NCBI GenBank assembly: GCA_029945625.1
Contig: JAQSCW010000049.1
Coordinates: forward strand, 1 to 60,560
DNA from: a bacterium
Lineage (GTDB): Bacteria > Bacteroidota > Bacteroidia > B-17B0 > Aurantibacillaceae
DNA: 60,560 bases
Reading direction: 5' to 3'
The translations under genes and the position numbers were made by a program. Below the pieces are notes generated by a model. The model was not told where the DNA came from, did no database searches, and worked only from the letters and a program-made list of their open reading frames with translations. Below are positions 52,171-60,435 of the stretch, in pieces (positions within the stretch are counted from its first letter, which is position 1; each line of letters opens with the position of its first letter).

Positions 52171-54909
52171 TTACTTCGCAACCACTACTTTCTGGCTCAC
52201 TTTGCCATCGGCGTTTTGGCCAACAATAAAATACACACCATTGTCCAAATCTTTCACATGGGCTGTATAGTTATTGGAATCTGTAAGTGTTATTACCCTA
52301 ACCTCTTGACCTATTGCATTAACCAGTTTCAAAACCATGTTACTGTTGGTTTCAATAGTGAACTCGCCATTGCTTGGATTCGGGTAGATTGAAATTCCGG
52401 TATTTCCGTTTGCCATTTCCGACAATCCCAAACAGGCGTTTACTATTACCGAAATCAACTGCGTTCCCACACATCCGTTGGCATCAATTCCAATAGCTGT
52501 ATAAATAGTAGTGGTGTTCGGTTTCACAACAATCACAGAGCCGCTTCCTGCAGCGCCCCAGGTGTATGTTACTGCACCAGTCGCCGTAAGTGTGTTTGAC
52601 TGCGCCTTACAAATGAGAGATTTGGTGGGAACAATTGAAATGGTTGGTGTTGGGAATACACCAACCTGAACTGTTTTGGTTACCGGACAGTTGATACTGT
52701 TGGAAGAGGTAGTTGCTACTACCGTATAAACCGTCGTAGCACTTGGTGTTACCTGGAAAATTCCATTTCCAAATTGAGGAATACCGTTCCACACATAAGA
52801 GCTGGCCCCAGATGCCGTTAAAGTGGCAGTTCCTCCGGGACAAACAGACGTGTTGGAAGAAACTGAGACATTAGATACAACTGCGGTAATAGCGATTGTT
52901 TTGGAGCTTGTGCAAATATTTCCCGTTTGTGTTCCGGTTACTGTGTACACTGCAGAACTTAGGGGATTAATGGTATATCCTGCCGTACTAGGGCCACCAG
53001 TCCACGCATACGTATTGGCGCCGCTCGCCAGCATTTGCACTGCATCGCCGCTACACACTACAATTTTGTTAGCAGCGATATTAACGGTTGGGCTACTATT
53101 TACAATTACCCCCTGATTGGTAAAGTTGTAACACCCTACACTATTAGTGCCTGTTAATTGGTACAACGTTGAAGTGGCTGGAGTTACTGTTACGGATTGA
53201 CCCGAAAGATTTCCCGGCATCCAGTTGTATGAAGTACCACCTCCGGCCGTTAGTACCACCGAATTACCCGGACAAATCATAGAAGCCGATGTAGAGGCCG
53301 TTATAGTGGGTGTAACTTTTGTTGCCAAGGCAAGCGTTTGTGTACCCGAACAGGTGCCATCACTGGCTGTAACAGTGTATATAATGCTTGCCATCGGGGC
53401 TACAGATATGGTAGGGCCAAACAAAGCAGCAGGTTGCCACGTGTACCCGGTTACTGAGGAACTTGCGGACAATACCGCTGCAAATCCTTCGCAAACAATT
53501 GTGGGGTTAGCAAGTGCGCTCACCGGGAGAGGCGCCACGACGATAGATGTAGTGCTTGTTGTAATGCCGCATCCGTTCTGTCCTGACACCGTATAAATTT
53601 GAGTTGCAGAAGGAGTAAATGATTGGCCATTCACAACACCGGGATTTGTCCATGTATAGGTAAGTGCTCCTGTTGCAGTTAATGAAACAGTTCGACCCAA
53701 ACAAATGTTGTTGCTGGGATTTGAAATTGACAACACAGGCACCCCTGAGTTAACAGATATCGTAATAGTTCTTGATGTGGTACAGTTTGAAGGAGAAGTA
53801 GCTGTTAACACATAAACTGTATTAGATGTTGGTGAAACTACTAATGAAGAAGTTATAGCACCGGTACTCCAGGAATAGTTACTGATGGCATTGGTCACCA
53901 GCGTAACGCTCTGTCCTGCACAAATCATCGGGTTAAGGCTGTTAGTATTTCCCGCACCATACAACGTGATGTTGCATAACTCTGTAATAACCACTCTGCC
54001 GTTTCCTATAACATCCGGATTGAGTGTAAACCCGGGTTGACCAAACATGATGGTTGTAGCAGTAGTTACTCCTCCAATGTAGGAAGAACCGCCACCACCG
54101 CCAACACCCGCATTAACTGTTTGCGTTCCGCCAGCTCCGCCTGCATATCCGCCGCCGCCACCGCCGGCGCCACCTGTTGCTCCACCTGCACTGGTGCCAC
54201 CATAGCCACCGGCGCCACCTCCAGTACCTTGGGTCCCAAATCCTGTTGGACTATGCCCGCCGCCCCCGCCGCCGCTAGCCAGACCATCTGTAAGAGGATA
54301 ACCAAAACCACCCACACCCGGCGAACCGCCATTTGCTCCGGCACCTCCACCACCAAGGGTAGTTACGTTGCCACTGGTAATAAAATCTCCATTCTGTGCC
54401 AATACAGCACCGCCATTACCTCCTACTGCCAATTGATTATAATAAGCAGCACCGCCACCGCCACCGGCAACAATGATTCTATTTGAGGCTGCAATTCCAC
54501 CTACGCGAACATCCGTAGCACCACCACCGCCACCGCCTGATTTACCACAATAACCGCCGCCGCCGCCACCATTCCAACCGCCGTTTCCGGCAGGGCCACT
54601 GGTTCCGCTGGCGGACACCCCTTTACCTCCTACAAAAATATTTAGTTGTGTTCCGGGAGTTACGACGTTAAACTCTCCCCTTGAGTAACCTCCTTTTCCA
54701 GCGCCACCAGGTCCCGCAGTAACGTCTCCACCATTTGCACCCCAGCACGCTATACCCCAAAAACCTGCCGGAAGTGTGAGTGTTTGTACAGCTCCCGTGT
54801 AGGCAATGGTATAGGACAGTTGCGAATGCGCCGTACCCGACACAACCAATGCAAGTGCAAACAATCCTTGTTTTGCACCTGATACTAATTTGTAAATTTT
54901 TCTTTTCAT
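52171..54909 (-). CDS. Glycine-rich secreted protein with seven Ig-like repeats and a T9SS type A tail
   Basis: The 912-residue protein has a signal peptide (to TAHSQ, residue 30). A glycine-rich domain of about 280 residues follows (GGNGGWNGGGGGGYCGKSG, RIIVAGGGGGAAYYNQ), the pattern of 'glycine-rich protein' domains near ALK-type receptors. Seven Ig-like repeats of about 75 residues come next, each opening with a Cys block: PMICAG, NNICLG, TIVCEG, SMICPG, IVVCSG, TSVCPG, SLICKA. The tail is a type A sorting domain (IYPNPSNGEFTIETN, KVVVAK). It is a candidate surface adhesin or matrix protein; the binding partner is unknown. Confidence 0.9.
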   Translation of the reverse strand: MKRKIYKLVSGAKQGLFALALVVSGTAHSQLSYTIAYTGAVQTLTLPAGFWGIACWGANGGDVTAGPGGAGKGGYSRGEFNVVTPGTQLNIFVGGKGVSASGTSGPAGNGGWNGGGGGGYCGKSGGGGGGATDVRVGGIAASNRIIVAGGGGGAAYYNQLAVGGNGGAVLAQNGDFITSGNVTTLGGGGAGANGGSPGVGGFGYPLTDGLASGGGGGGHSPTGFGTQGTGGGAGGYGGTSAGGATGGAGGGGGGYAGGAGGTQTVNAGVGGGGGSSYIGGVTTATTIMFGQPGFTLNPDVIGNGRVVITELCNITLYGAGNTNSLNPMICAGQSVTLVTNAISNYSWSTGAITSSLVVSPTSNTVYVLTATSPSNCTTSRTITISVNSGVPVLSISNPSNNICLGRTVSLTATGALTYTWTNPGVVNGQSFTPSATQIYTVSGQNGCGITTSTTSIVVAPLPVSALANPTIVCEGFAAVLSASSSVTGYTWQPAALFGPTISVAPMASIIYTVTASDGTCSGTQTLALATKVTPTITASTSASMICPGNSVVLTAGGGTSYNWMPGNLSGQSVTVTPATSTLYQLTGTNSVGCYNFTNQGVIVNSSPTVNIAANKIVVCSGDAVQMLASGANTYAWTGGPSTAGYTINPLSSAVYTVTGTQTGNICTSSKTIAITAVVSNVSVSSNTSVCPGGTATLTASGASSYVWNGIPQFGNGIFQVTPSATTVYTVVATTSSNSINCPVTKTVQVGVFPTPTISIVPTKSLICKAQSNTLTATGAVTYTWGAAGSGSVIVVKPNTTTIYTAIGIDANGCVGTQLISVIVNACLGLSEMANGNTGISIYPNPSNGEFTIETNSNMVLKLVNAIGQEVRVITLTDSNNYTAHVKDLDNGVYFIVGQNADGKVSQKVVVAK

Positions 54910-55631
54910 GTTACTGTCTGTTTTAATTAAAATGAATACTTCTTTTACAATTATTACTGTTTCACCAATTCACCGCCTCCGTCCACAACTGCGCAGGGCT
55001 AACTCCATACTTTGCTCCGCATGGCGTGAATTGAAAGAAAGCTGCAAGTAGGAAATTCCCGCGAACAACAACAGGAAATTCAGGGATAGGATTCTTGTGG
55101 CACTACTTTATTTACTGCCGCAGATTGAAAGTAATTTTTTTTTTTCATAGTTTGAGATTTAATGATATAATAAAACTAGTAAATATTAATATATAAACAT
55201 AATAATTTAGTGAATCGCAATTTAACAAACCAGGAATCGTTAATTTTCATGAATTTATTAATCGGGCCATATTGGTGAATACAACGGAACACCTGTTCTA
55301 TTTAACTACATCGGTATTGATCAAGAACCTAAAATATAGCTGTCTAAGCTGCGTGCCGGCAAAAAGGGCGGCATACCCGCATTGAGTTGTCATAAATTTT
55401 GCTGGCTCATGCCCCAGAGCGCAGGCCAAATGATGCCCACTGCTTGCGATCAGGCGTCGGAAATAAAATTTACGGATTTTATAATTGTAAACCATCAAGT
55501 GCGCTACCACTTAAACCGACTTAATTATAAAAGCTCAGGCTTGCCGCCGCATTGTTGTAACGCCCTACCGCAAAAACACCTATAACTTAGCGACTGTTAA
55601 CGGTACTAGCTTATTCTTTGTTGTCAGTTAT
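54910..55631. other. Long intergenic stretch with a partial cassette-like repeat
   Basis: No credible gene is visible in these 722 bases. The left part is AT-rich low-complexity sequence. Around 55550-55590, read on the minus strand, GTTATAG is followed after a short gap by GCGGTAGGGCG; the same order GTTATAG, GGTAGGACG appears on the minus strand around 57290-57312. The short frames at 55298-55510 (minus) and 55382-55585 (plus) overlap each other and resemble no protein family. Confidence 0.45.
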
Positions 55632-55898
55632 TTAAAACTGCTGTATTAAGTTCAAATATTCTACGCTTTTTTTCAACTGATACAAAGGCAATTTTTGCAT
55701 TAATTCTTTGGCTTTTTCTTCGTCAATATCTTTAAAAATTAATACTGCTCCGTTTTTGTTTTGTCTTAAAAATAAATGCTCCAAAAAGCCTTCCTCTTTC
55801 CATTGTGCAACAACCTCTTTTTCGTGAGTAAGTATTTCTTGAAAATTGGCCGGAATATTATCCATATCCAATGATAAAATTGCTTGTATTCTTTTCAT
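55632..55898 (-). CDS. Small ferredoxin-fold protein (YCII/muconolactone-isomerase-like)
   Basis: The 88-residue protein runs MKRIQAILSLDMDNIPANFQE, helix AQWKEEGFLEHLFL, strand GAVLIFKDIDEEKAKELMQKLPL and ends SVEYLNLIQQF. This beta-alpha-beta layout of a dimeric alpha/beta barrel occurs in muconolactone isomerase-like and YCII proteins. No catalytic residue set can be named. It is the last gene of the minus-strand group with the SRPBCC and TetR genes, but a 144-base gap separates it from them. Confidence 0.7.
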   Translation of the reverse strand: MKRIQAILSLDMDNIPANFQEILTHEKEVVAQWKEEGFLEHLFLRQNKNGAVLIFKDIDEEKAKELMQKLPLYQLKKSVEYLNLIQQF

Positions 55899-56042
55899 AC
55901 TAATTTATTTACGTGTGTTTAAAAATTGAAAATTTATCTAAGGTTTATGTTAAAAACGGATAATCAATCGTCAGCTCCCATTTCGTGTAATCGCTGTTAG
56001 CAAAAGGGATCTTTGTAAAGCAATAAGCTCGGGAAGGCCTAA

Positions 56043-56552
56043 TTACAGCTTGATAACTTTATCCAATTCTAATTTCGTGTCCTTTTTTACAATCTCACCA
56101 GTCTCAATGTATTTTTTGTGTCCTGCGGCAATTCCATCAATAAGTTGAGAGTTCATTTTTTTCATCATTAAGCTATTCATCACATCAAAAAATGAATTTT
56201 TCATAGAATATTCCATTGTGGAAGTCAGCAAAGTTTTGTCTCCTTTTGCCTCAATAGCAAAATCCACCACAATTTTTTTTATTCCCGGAAGCTTTTTCAT
56301 TTCATAAGCTTCAATCTTAATATTCTTTCCTTCATTCCATTCTATTGCTCTTTCTTCTGAAGTTGCACCCATCATATTAAAATTGCAATGTCTGGTTGCT
56401 CCTACGCCTTGCTTTTGCGTTGATGTTATGTTTGATGTGTCTACCGCAGGATGCGCATGACATATGTTACCAAAGTCGGCTAATGCATTCCATACCTTTT
56501 CCTTTGAAGCATTTATTTCAATTGCTCTTTTGAATGTTGTTGTTTTACCCAT
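56043..56552 (-). CDS. SRPBCC-family ligand-binding protein
   Basis: The 169-residue protein starts MGKTTTFKRAIEINASKEKVWNALADFGNICHAHP, the N-terminal strand-helix of the START/SRPBCC fold (polyketide-cyclase-like, COG3832-type). It continues with the curved sheet (RHCNFNMMGATSEERAIEW, LLTSTMEYSM) and a C-terminal helix. The fold binds hydrophobic ligands. It lies one base after a TetR-family regulator gene, so the regulator probably controls it and the ligand may be the inducer or a related compound. Confidence 0.85.
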   Translation of the reverse strand: MGKTTTFKRAIEINASKEKVWNALADFGNICHAHPAVDTSNITSTQKQGVGATRHCNFNMMGATSEERAIEWNEGKNIKIEAYEMKKLPGIKKIVVDFAIEAKGDKTLLTSTMEYSMKNSFFDVMNSLMMKKMNSQLIDGIAAGHKKYIETGEIVKKDTKLELDKVIKL

Positions 56553-56553
56553 T

Positions 56554-57138
56554 TTATTTTTGTTTTAGATTGTTAAATAATAATTCCATTGTTTTGAATC
56601 CTTTTTTGTTGCTTCCAAGACTTTTAGATCTTGTTAATACTCCGTAAAATGTGGCGTGGAGCAGTGCAGCCATTTCTTTTGAGTCGTAGTCGGGATTGAT
56701 GTCTCCTTCTTTTTGTGCTCGTTTTACGCAAGGTTCAACTGCTCCAATAATCTTTTCAAAGCCTTTGCAAGTTGCATCAGCAACTTTTTCATTTATTGCT
56801 CCTAGTTCCGACATCATATTGTTAACCATACAACCCATGTAATTCATTTTGGGTTGCATTTTGAGCATTACATTATAAAAGTCTTGCAGCTGGTCAATAG
56901 CTTTTACCTTATGATTTGGTGTCAACACCTTGGTAATTCTCTCGGTATTTGATTTGTCAAAACTGCCTAGTGTTATAAGCAAAAAATTCTCTTTACTTTC
57001 AAAGGCATTATAAAATGCTCCTTTGGTCATGCCTGTTTCGGTGCATATTTCATCAAGACCAACATTGCCATAGCCCTTTGAGCAAAACAGATTGAGGCCA
57101 ATTTGAATGACTTTCTCCTTATCGTGTTTTATATTCAC
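56554..57138 (-). CDS. TetR/AcrR-family transcriptional regulator
   Basis: The 194-residue protein has the TetR helix-turn-helix (residues about 8-52): VIQIGLNLFCSKGYGNVGLDEICTETGMTKGAFYNAFESKENFL. The remainder is an all-helical ligand and dimer domain with a short C-terminus. It starts at GTG. The promoter -7 box TATATTTG lies directly before this start, so the message may be almost leaderless. A TetR-like palindrome overlaps the -33 region, which predicts autorepression. It is cotranscribed with the SRPBCC gene. Confidence 0.93.
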   Translation of the reverse strand: MNIKHDKEKVIQIGLNLFCSKGYGNVGLDEICTETGMTKGAFYNAFESKENFLLITLGSFDKSNTERITKVLTPNHKVKAIDQLQDFYNVMLKMQPKMNYMGCMVNNMMSELGAINEKVADATCKGFEKIIGAVEPCVKRAQKEGDINPDYDSKEMAALLHATFYGVLTRSKSLGSNKKGFKTMELLFNNLKQK

Positions 57139-57142
57139 GACG

Positions 57143-57172
57143 CAAATATACTAAAAAAACTAAATAAACCAA
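57143..57172 (-). promoter_or_regulatory. Promoter of the TetR-SRPBCC operon
   Basis: On the minus strand TTG (57172-57170) is followed after exactly 19 bases by TATATTTG (57150-57143), a full match to the Bacteroidota promoter. The GTG start at 57138 lies about where transcription should begin. Confidence 0.85.
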
Positions 57173-57187
57173 CCGTTCGGTCTGTTT
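57166..57187. promoter_or_regulatory. Probable TetR operator
   Basis: AAACCAACCG and CGGTCTGTTT form an imperfect palindrome around a TT centre, with ACCG and CGGT exactly paired. It covers the TTG of the promoter, so bound repressor would block transcription of its own operon. Confidence 0.75.
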
Positions 57188-57305
57188 GAAGTAATACCTG
57201 CTCTAACTTGTCTCATTTATTGGTCGCCGATCAAAGTTTATAAATACGATGAAGCTTACTTTTTTGCTCGTCTGTGTCTTGGTTGTAGTGTCGTCCTACC
57301 ATTGG

Positions 57306-57402
57306 CTATAACGTTTTGCTACTAAGCGAGCGTTTTTTGCTTAGTCCAATTTACACATTTGAGCGTTAACCCGCAAAAAATGGCGCTTAGTAGCTGTTAT
57401 GC
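57306..57402 (-). other. attC-like foldback site (integron-cassette type)
   Basis: Read on the minus strand the site opens with GCATAAC (57402-57396). A two-base unpaired spacer and GCTACTAAGCG follow, then, after a central part, CGCTTAGTAGC, an AAAAC spacer and GTTATAG (57312-57306). The outer ATAAC/GTTAT and the inner 11-bp arms pair while the spacers differ. This is the R''-spacer-L''...L'-spacer-R' plan of integron attC sites, and the 97-base length is in their range. The R boxes deviate from GTTRRRY by one or two bases. Confidence 0.45.
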
Positions 57403-57536
57403 GTTGTAGCCGGCACACAGTTGCGGTTCGCTTGCGTGTCTGCATACAAAAACGATTACGCTTTAATGTCACACAGGTTTTGCGTCCGTGTTTAGCTTAA
57501 ACAAACTTTTTTGTCCGAGTAAAGATTAAACGGCGG

Positions 57537-57824
57537 TCAAACACGTTTCCGTCGCATATTAAATAATTTGTCAACCAGAAAAATTAATAAAAACGAAAAT
57601 AATAAGTTAGAAAGTATTATTGCCCATGGAGTTTCATAAACAGGTATTCCAAGTTTTAAGTAATAAGAAAGCCCGGAAGCAATTGCAACAGGTGTCTCAA
57701 CTAAGGCAGTCGCCGCTCGCATTGGTTTTGGTAACATTTCGTGAGCATAGAAAAACCAAGTCAAGAAAGCTGTCAGTAAAACAATTGTCGAAATAAATTT
57801 TATCTGTCTGCTTGTAATTTTCAT
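57537..57824 (-). CDS. Two-helix membrane protein, cassette-like gene
   Basis: The 95-residue protein has two hydrophobic helices (FISTIVLLTAFLTWFFYA near 10-27 and WAIILSNLLFSFLLIFLVDKLF near 67-88), with a conserved-looking loop between them and a basic tail RRKRV. No family is recognised. The gene is flanked by the same 16-base motif in opposite orientation: GGCTATTACGCATAAC at 57852-57867 and the inverse GTTATGCGTTGTAGCC at 57396-57411. That is the layout expected of an integron-type gene cassette with its site after the stop codon. Confidence 0.7.
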   Translation of the reverse strand: MKITSRQIKFISTIVLLTAFLTWFFYAHEMLPKPMRAATALVETPVAIASGLSYYLKLGIPVYETPWAIILSNLLFSFLLIFLVDKLFNMRRKRV

Positions 57825-58000
57825 TTTTTCTATCTTCCGAATACTTTGTCCGGCTATTACGCATAACTACCACCTATACGCCACAAACAAATACTTACAA
57901 ATGACCGTAAGATCTTATTTGTACTTATTCAAAGATAAAACAATTCTCCTTGCCTTTTAGAGGAAATACAGGCCCAAAATTAATCGCATTTCTTCCGCTA
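57825..58000. other. Intergenic stretch with the 5' cassette-boundary motif
   Basis: GGCTATTACGCATAAC at 57852-57867 matches, in 14 of 16 positions, the reverse complement of 57396-57411 on the other side of the small membrane-protein gene. No gene is seen between it and the recA terminator. Confidence 0.5.
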
Positions 58001-58001
58001 C

Positions 58002-58029
58002 AAAAAAAGCCGACCCCTCCGGGTCGGCT
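58002..58029 (-). terminator. Rho-independent terminator of recA
   Basis: AGCCGACCC (58008-58016) pairs with GGGTCGGCT (58021-58029) across CTCC. On the minus strand seven T follow (plus-strand A-run at 58002-58008). It lies about 60 bases after the recA stop. Confidence 0.95.
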
Positions 58030-58087
58030 TCCACACTCAGCGATGGGCAACATCCTTGAGTATTAACAAATCTCTCAACCAAAAACC

Positions 58088-59161
58088 TTATTCCGTTACC
58101 GGATTGGCTTCAGCATTTAATATCTCCTTAATTTTTACTTCGATCTCTTCGGCCAAATCAGGATTTTCCAAAAACAATGCTTTCACGGCATCACGTCCTT
58201 GTCCTAATTTAGTATCATCGTAACTGAACCAGGATCCGGCTTTCTTAATAATGCCTTTCTCCACCCCAATATCAATGATCTCTCCCACCTTGCTGATGCC
58301 TTCTCCAAAAATAATGTCAAACTCAGCCATACGGAATGGCGGCGCTACTTTATTCTTGATCACTTTCACCCGCGCACGATTACCGGATACCACATCACCT
58401 TCTTTTAATTGAGAGATCCGACGGATATCCAAACGCACCGAAGCATAAAATTTAAGTGCATTCCCACCGGTAGTGGTCTCCGGATTGCCAAACATGATGC
58501 CGATCTTCTCACGCAACTGATTGATAAAAATACAACAACATCCCGTTTTGCTAATGGTGCCGGTTAACTTACGCAAAGCCTGACTCATTAATCGGGCTTG
58601 CAGACCCATGCGGCTGTCTCCCATTTCACCTTCAATCTCGGCTTTTGGGGTTAAGGCAGCTACTGAGTCGATTACCACCAGGTCCACCGCCCCACTGCGA
58701 ATTAAATTCTCGGCAATCTCAAGGGCTTGCTCACCATTATCGGGTTGTGATATTAAAAGACCTTCTGTGTCCACACCTAATTTCTCGGCATAAAACCGGT
58801 CAAAGGCGTGTTCCGCATCTATAAACGCAGCAATGCCTCCTGTCTTTTGCACATTGGCAATCGCGTGAATGGCCAGGGTGGTTTTACCGGACGATTCAGG
58901 CCCGTAGATCTCAACAATACGGCCCTTCGGCAATCCCCCAATTCCCAAAGCTATATCCAAGCCCAAAGAGCCGGTGGAAATCGCTTCCATTGGTTCGACC
59001 TTCTTATCGCCCAAACGCATGATGCTTCCCTTGCCATAGGTTTTTTCCAATTTGTCTAATGTGAGTTGAAGGGCTTTTAATTTCTCTGAGTTCACTTCCT
59101 TCTTGGCAGCCGAACTTGTTGCTCCAGCCTCCATCACATCTTCTGAATTTTTCTTTGCCAT
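58088..59161 (-). CDS. recA: Recombinase RecA
   Basis: The 357-residue protein has Walker A GPESSGKT (87-94), Walker [11 protein letters not shown], the L1/L2 DNA-binding regions ([39 protein letters not shown]) and the RecA C-terminal domain ending in acidic residues. It forms filaments on single-stranded DNA and drives recombination and SOS cleavage. A 25-residue charged N-terminal extension is common in Bacteroidota. The gene is monocistronic with its own terminator; no LexA box was identified. Confidence 0.98.
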   Translation of the reverse strand: MAKKNSEDVMEAGATSSAAKKEVNSEKLKALQLTLDKLEKTYGKGSIMRLGDKKVEPMEAISTGSLGLDIALGIGGLPKGRIVEIYGPESSGKTTLAIHAIANVQKTGGIAAFIDAEHAFDRFYAEKLGVDTEGLLISQPDNGEQALEIAENLIRSGAVDLVVIDSVAALTPKAEIEGEMGDSRMGLQARLMSQALRKLTGTISKTGCCCIFINQLREKIGIMFGNPETTTGGNALKFYASVRLDIRRISQLKEGDVVSGNRARVKVIKNKVAPPFRMAEFDIIFGEGISKVGEIIDIGVEKGIIKKAGSWFSYDDTKLGQGRDAVKALFLENPDLAEEIEVKIKEILNAEANPVTE

Positions 59162-59592
59162 GATATATTTCTTATTTATTGATTACGTGTTTTGTTAAAG
59201 CTAGGGATCCTTATTCTCTTTCTGTTTCAATCTTTTGCACCGTATCACCTAACTTCTCCACAAAGATATGTTGCAGGATAGCAAGGGCTTGCTACGAATT
59301 GTAGTATTTTTAAAAATGTGTGTGGAATGCCTGATGGTACTGGGTTTTAGACTGCACCAACAGAACATAACTAACGAGAATTAGGAGCAGTACCTTAAAT
59401 AAAGTCGCTCTAAAAATCCCAAATTCCACACATCACCGGGGTACATAAGTGCTCCTAAAGTTTAGGGGCCGCAATTGAAAACGATTGGCAATTAACAGAA
59501 CAACTAGGTGTATTTAATGAAATTCGTGTCTTAATTACATGCGGTAAATCAAATCTTGACACTCCTTGCATCCCCTCACCTGTGTGTACTCA
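59162..59592. other. Intergenic stretch with interlocked inverted repeats
   Basis: TGTGTGGAAT (59319-59328) pairs with ATTCCACACA (59423-59432), and AGGAGCA (59383-59389) pairs with TGCTCCT (59450-59456). The two pairings cross, so an RNA could only hold both as a pseudoknot. No coding frame is credible. This may be an untranslated RNA or chance. Confidence 0.3.
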
Positions 59593-60285
59593 TCATTTCA
59601 CCACCAACATATATCCATTCCCATGAAGATTCGTAATCTCCAACCGCCCATCGGTCGATAAATATTTTCGCAACTTGGTTATGTACACATCCATACTTCT
59701 CCCTGTAAAATAGGTATCTTCTTTCCAAATCTCCTTCAACGCTTTTTCACGTGGCAAAATATCATTACGGTATAAACATAATAAATGAAGTAAAGCCGCT
59801 TCTTTTGGTGAGAGTTTCACTTCTGCTCCCTTATTGATTTTTAAGGTCCTGAATTTGGCATTGAAAGTGAATTTACCAAACTCGTGCACAATAACTTCAG
59901 CACTCGTATTGATCTCGTTGTACCGGTTCATAATTGCCATGATTTTCAAAAGCAATAATTCCGAGTCAAATGGTTTGGTGATATAATCATCAGCCCCAAT
60001 CTTATACCCCTTTATCAGATCCTCACGCATACTTCGCGCCGTTAAAAAAATAAATGGCGTGTTGAGATCGAGTGCCCGAATTTCTTTGCTTAAAGTAAAC
60101 CCATCCTTCTTGGGCATCATCACATCAAAAATACATAAATCAAATTTCTCCTTCCGAAACGCCTCTATGCCTTCTTCACCATTAGCGCAGAGGGTCACTT
60201 CAAAATCATTCATCTTCAGGTAGTCTTTTAATACCTGAGCGAAATTCTTTTCGTCCTCAACCAAGAGTATCTTATTCATCTTCAA
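59593..60285 (-). CDS. OmpR/PhoB-family response regulator (RprY-like)
   Basis: The 230-residue protein has a receiver domain (ILLVEDE acidic pocket, phospho-acceptor Asp54 in CIFDVMMPKKDG, Thr in FLTARS, Lys in DDYITKPFD). A winged-helix DNA-binding domain follows (KLSPKEAALLHLLCLY, FTGRSMDVYITKLRKYLS, NLHGNGYML). The layout resembles Bacteroides RprY, which pairs with the kinase RprX; no kinase gene lies in the window, but it may lie beyond the right end. The first ATG at 60285 or the next at 60279 could be the start. Confidence 0.93.
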   Translation of the reverse strand: MKMNKILLVEDEKNFAQVLKDYLKMNDFEVTLCANGEEGIEAFRKEKFDLCIFDVMMPKKDGFTLSKEIRALDLNTPFIFLTARSMREDLIKGYKIGADDYITKPFDSELLLLKIMAIMNRYNEINTSAEVIVHEFGKFTFNAKFRTLKINKGAEVKLSPKEAALLHLLCLYRNDILPREKALKEIWKEDTYFTGRSMDVYITKLRKYLSTDGRLEITNLHGNGYMLVVK

Positions 60286-60435
60286 ATTTAGTTTTCCAAA
60301 AATTGTTTTCCAAAAAACATGAGCACCTGTTGAGGAACTGTGACTTCATCGCAACATACGAGGATGTTCTTTTCTGCACTCTTTCCGTCTCCCCATTCCT
60401 CTCTTTTTCCTTCAGCATTCCACTCCTAATAAATA

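Noticed and set aside
54037-54486. 149-residue Thr/Ala/Cys-rich open frame on the plus strand
   Set aside because: It is the mirror of the glycine-rich repeat region of the real gene on the minus strand.
55298-55585. Overlapping open frames of 70 and 67 residues on opposite strands
   Set aside because: They overlap each other, lack any domain or signal and lie in repeat-like intergenic DNA.
55570-55600. Complete attC-like site near 55580
   Set aside because: Only one half resembles the site at 57306-57402; no matching second arm was found, so it is treated as partial.
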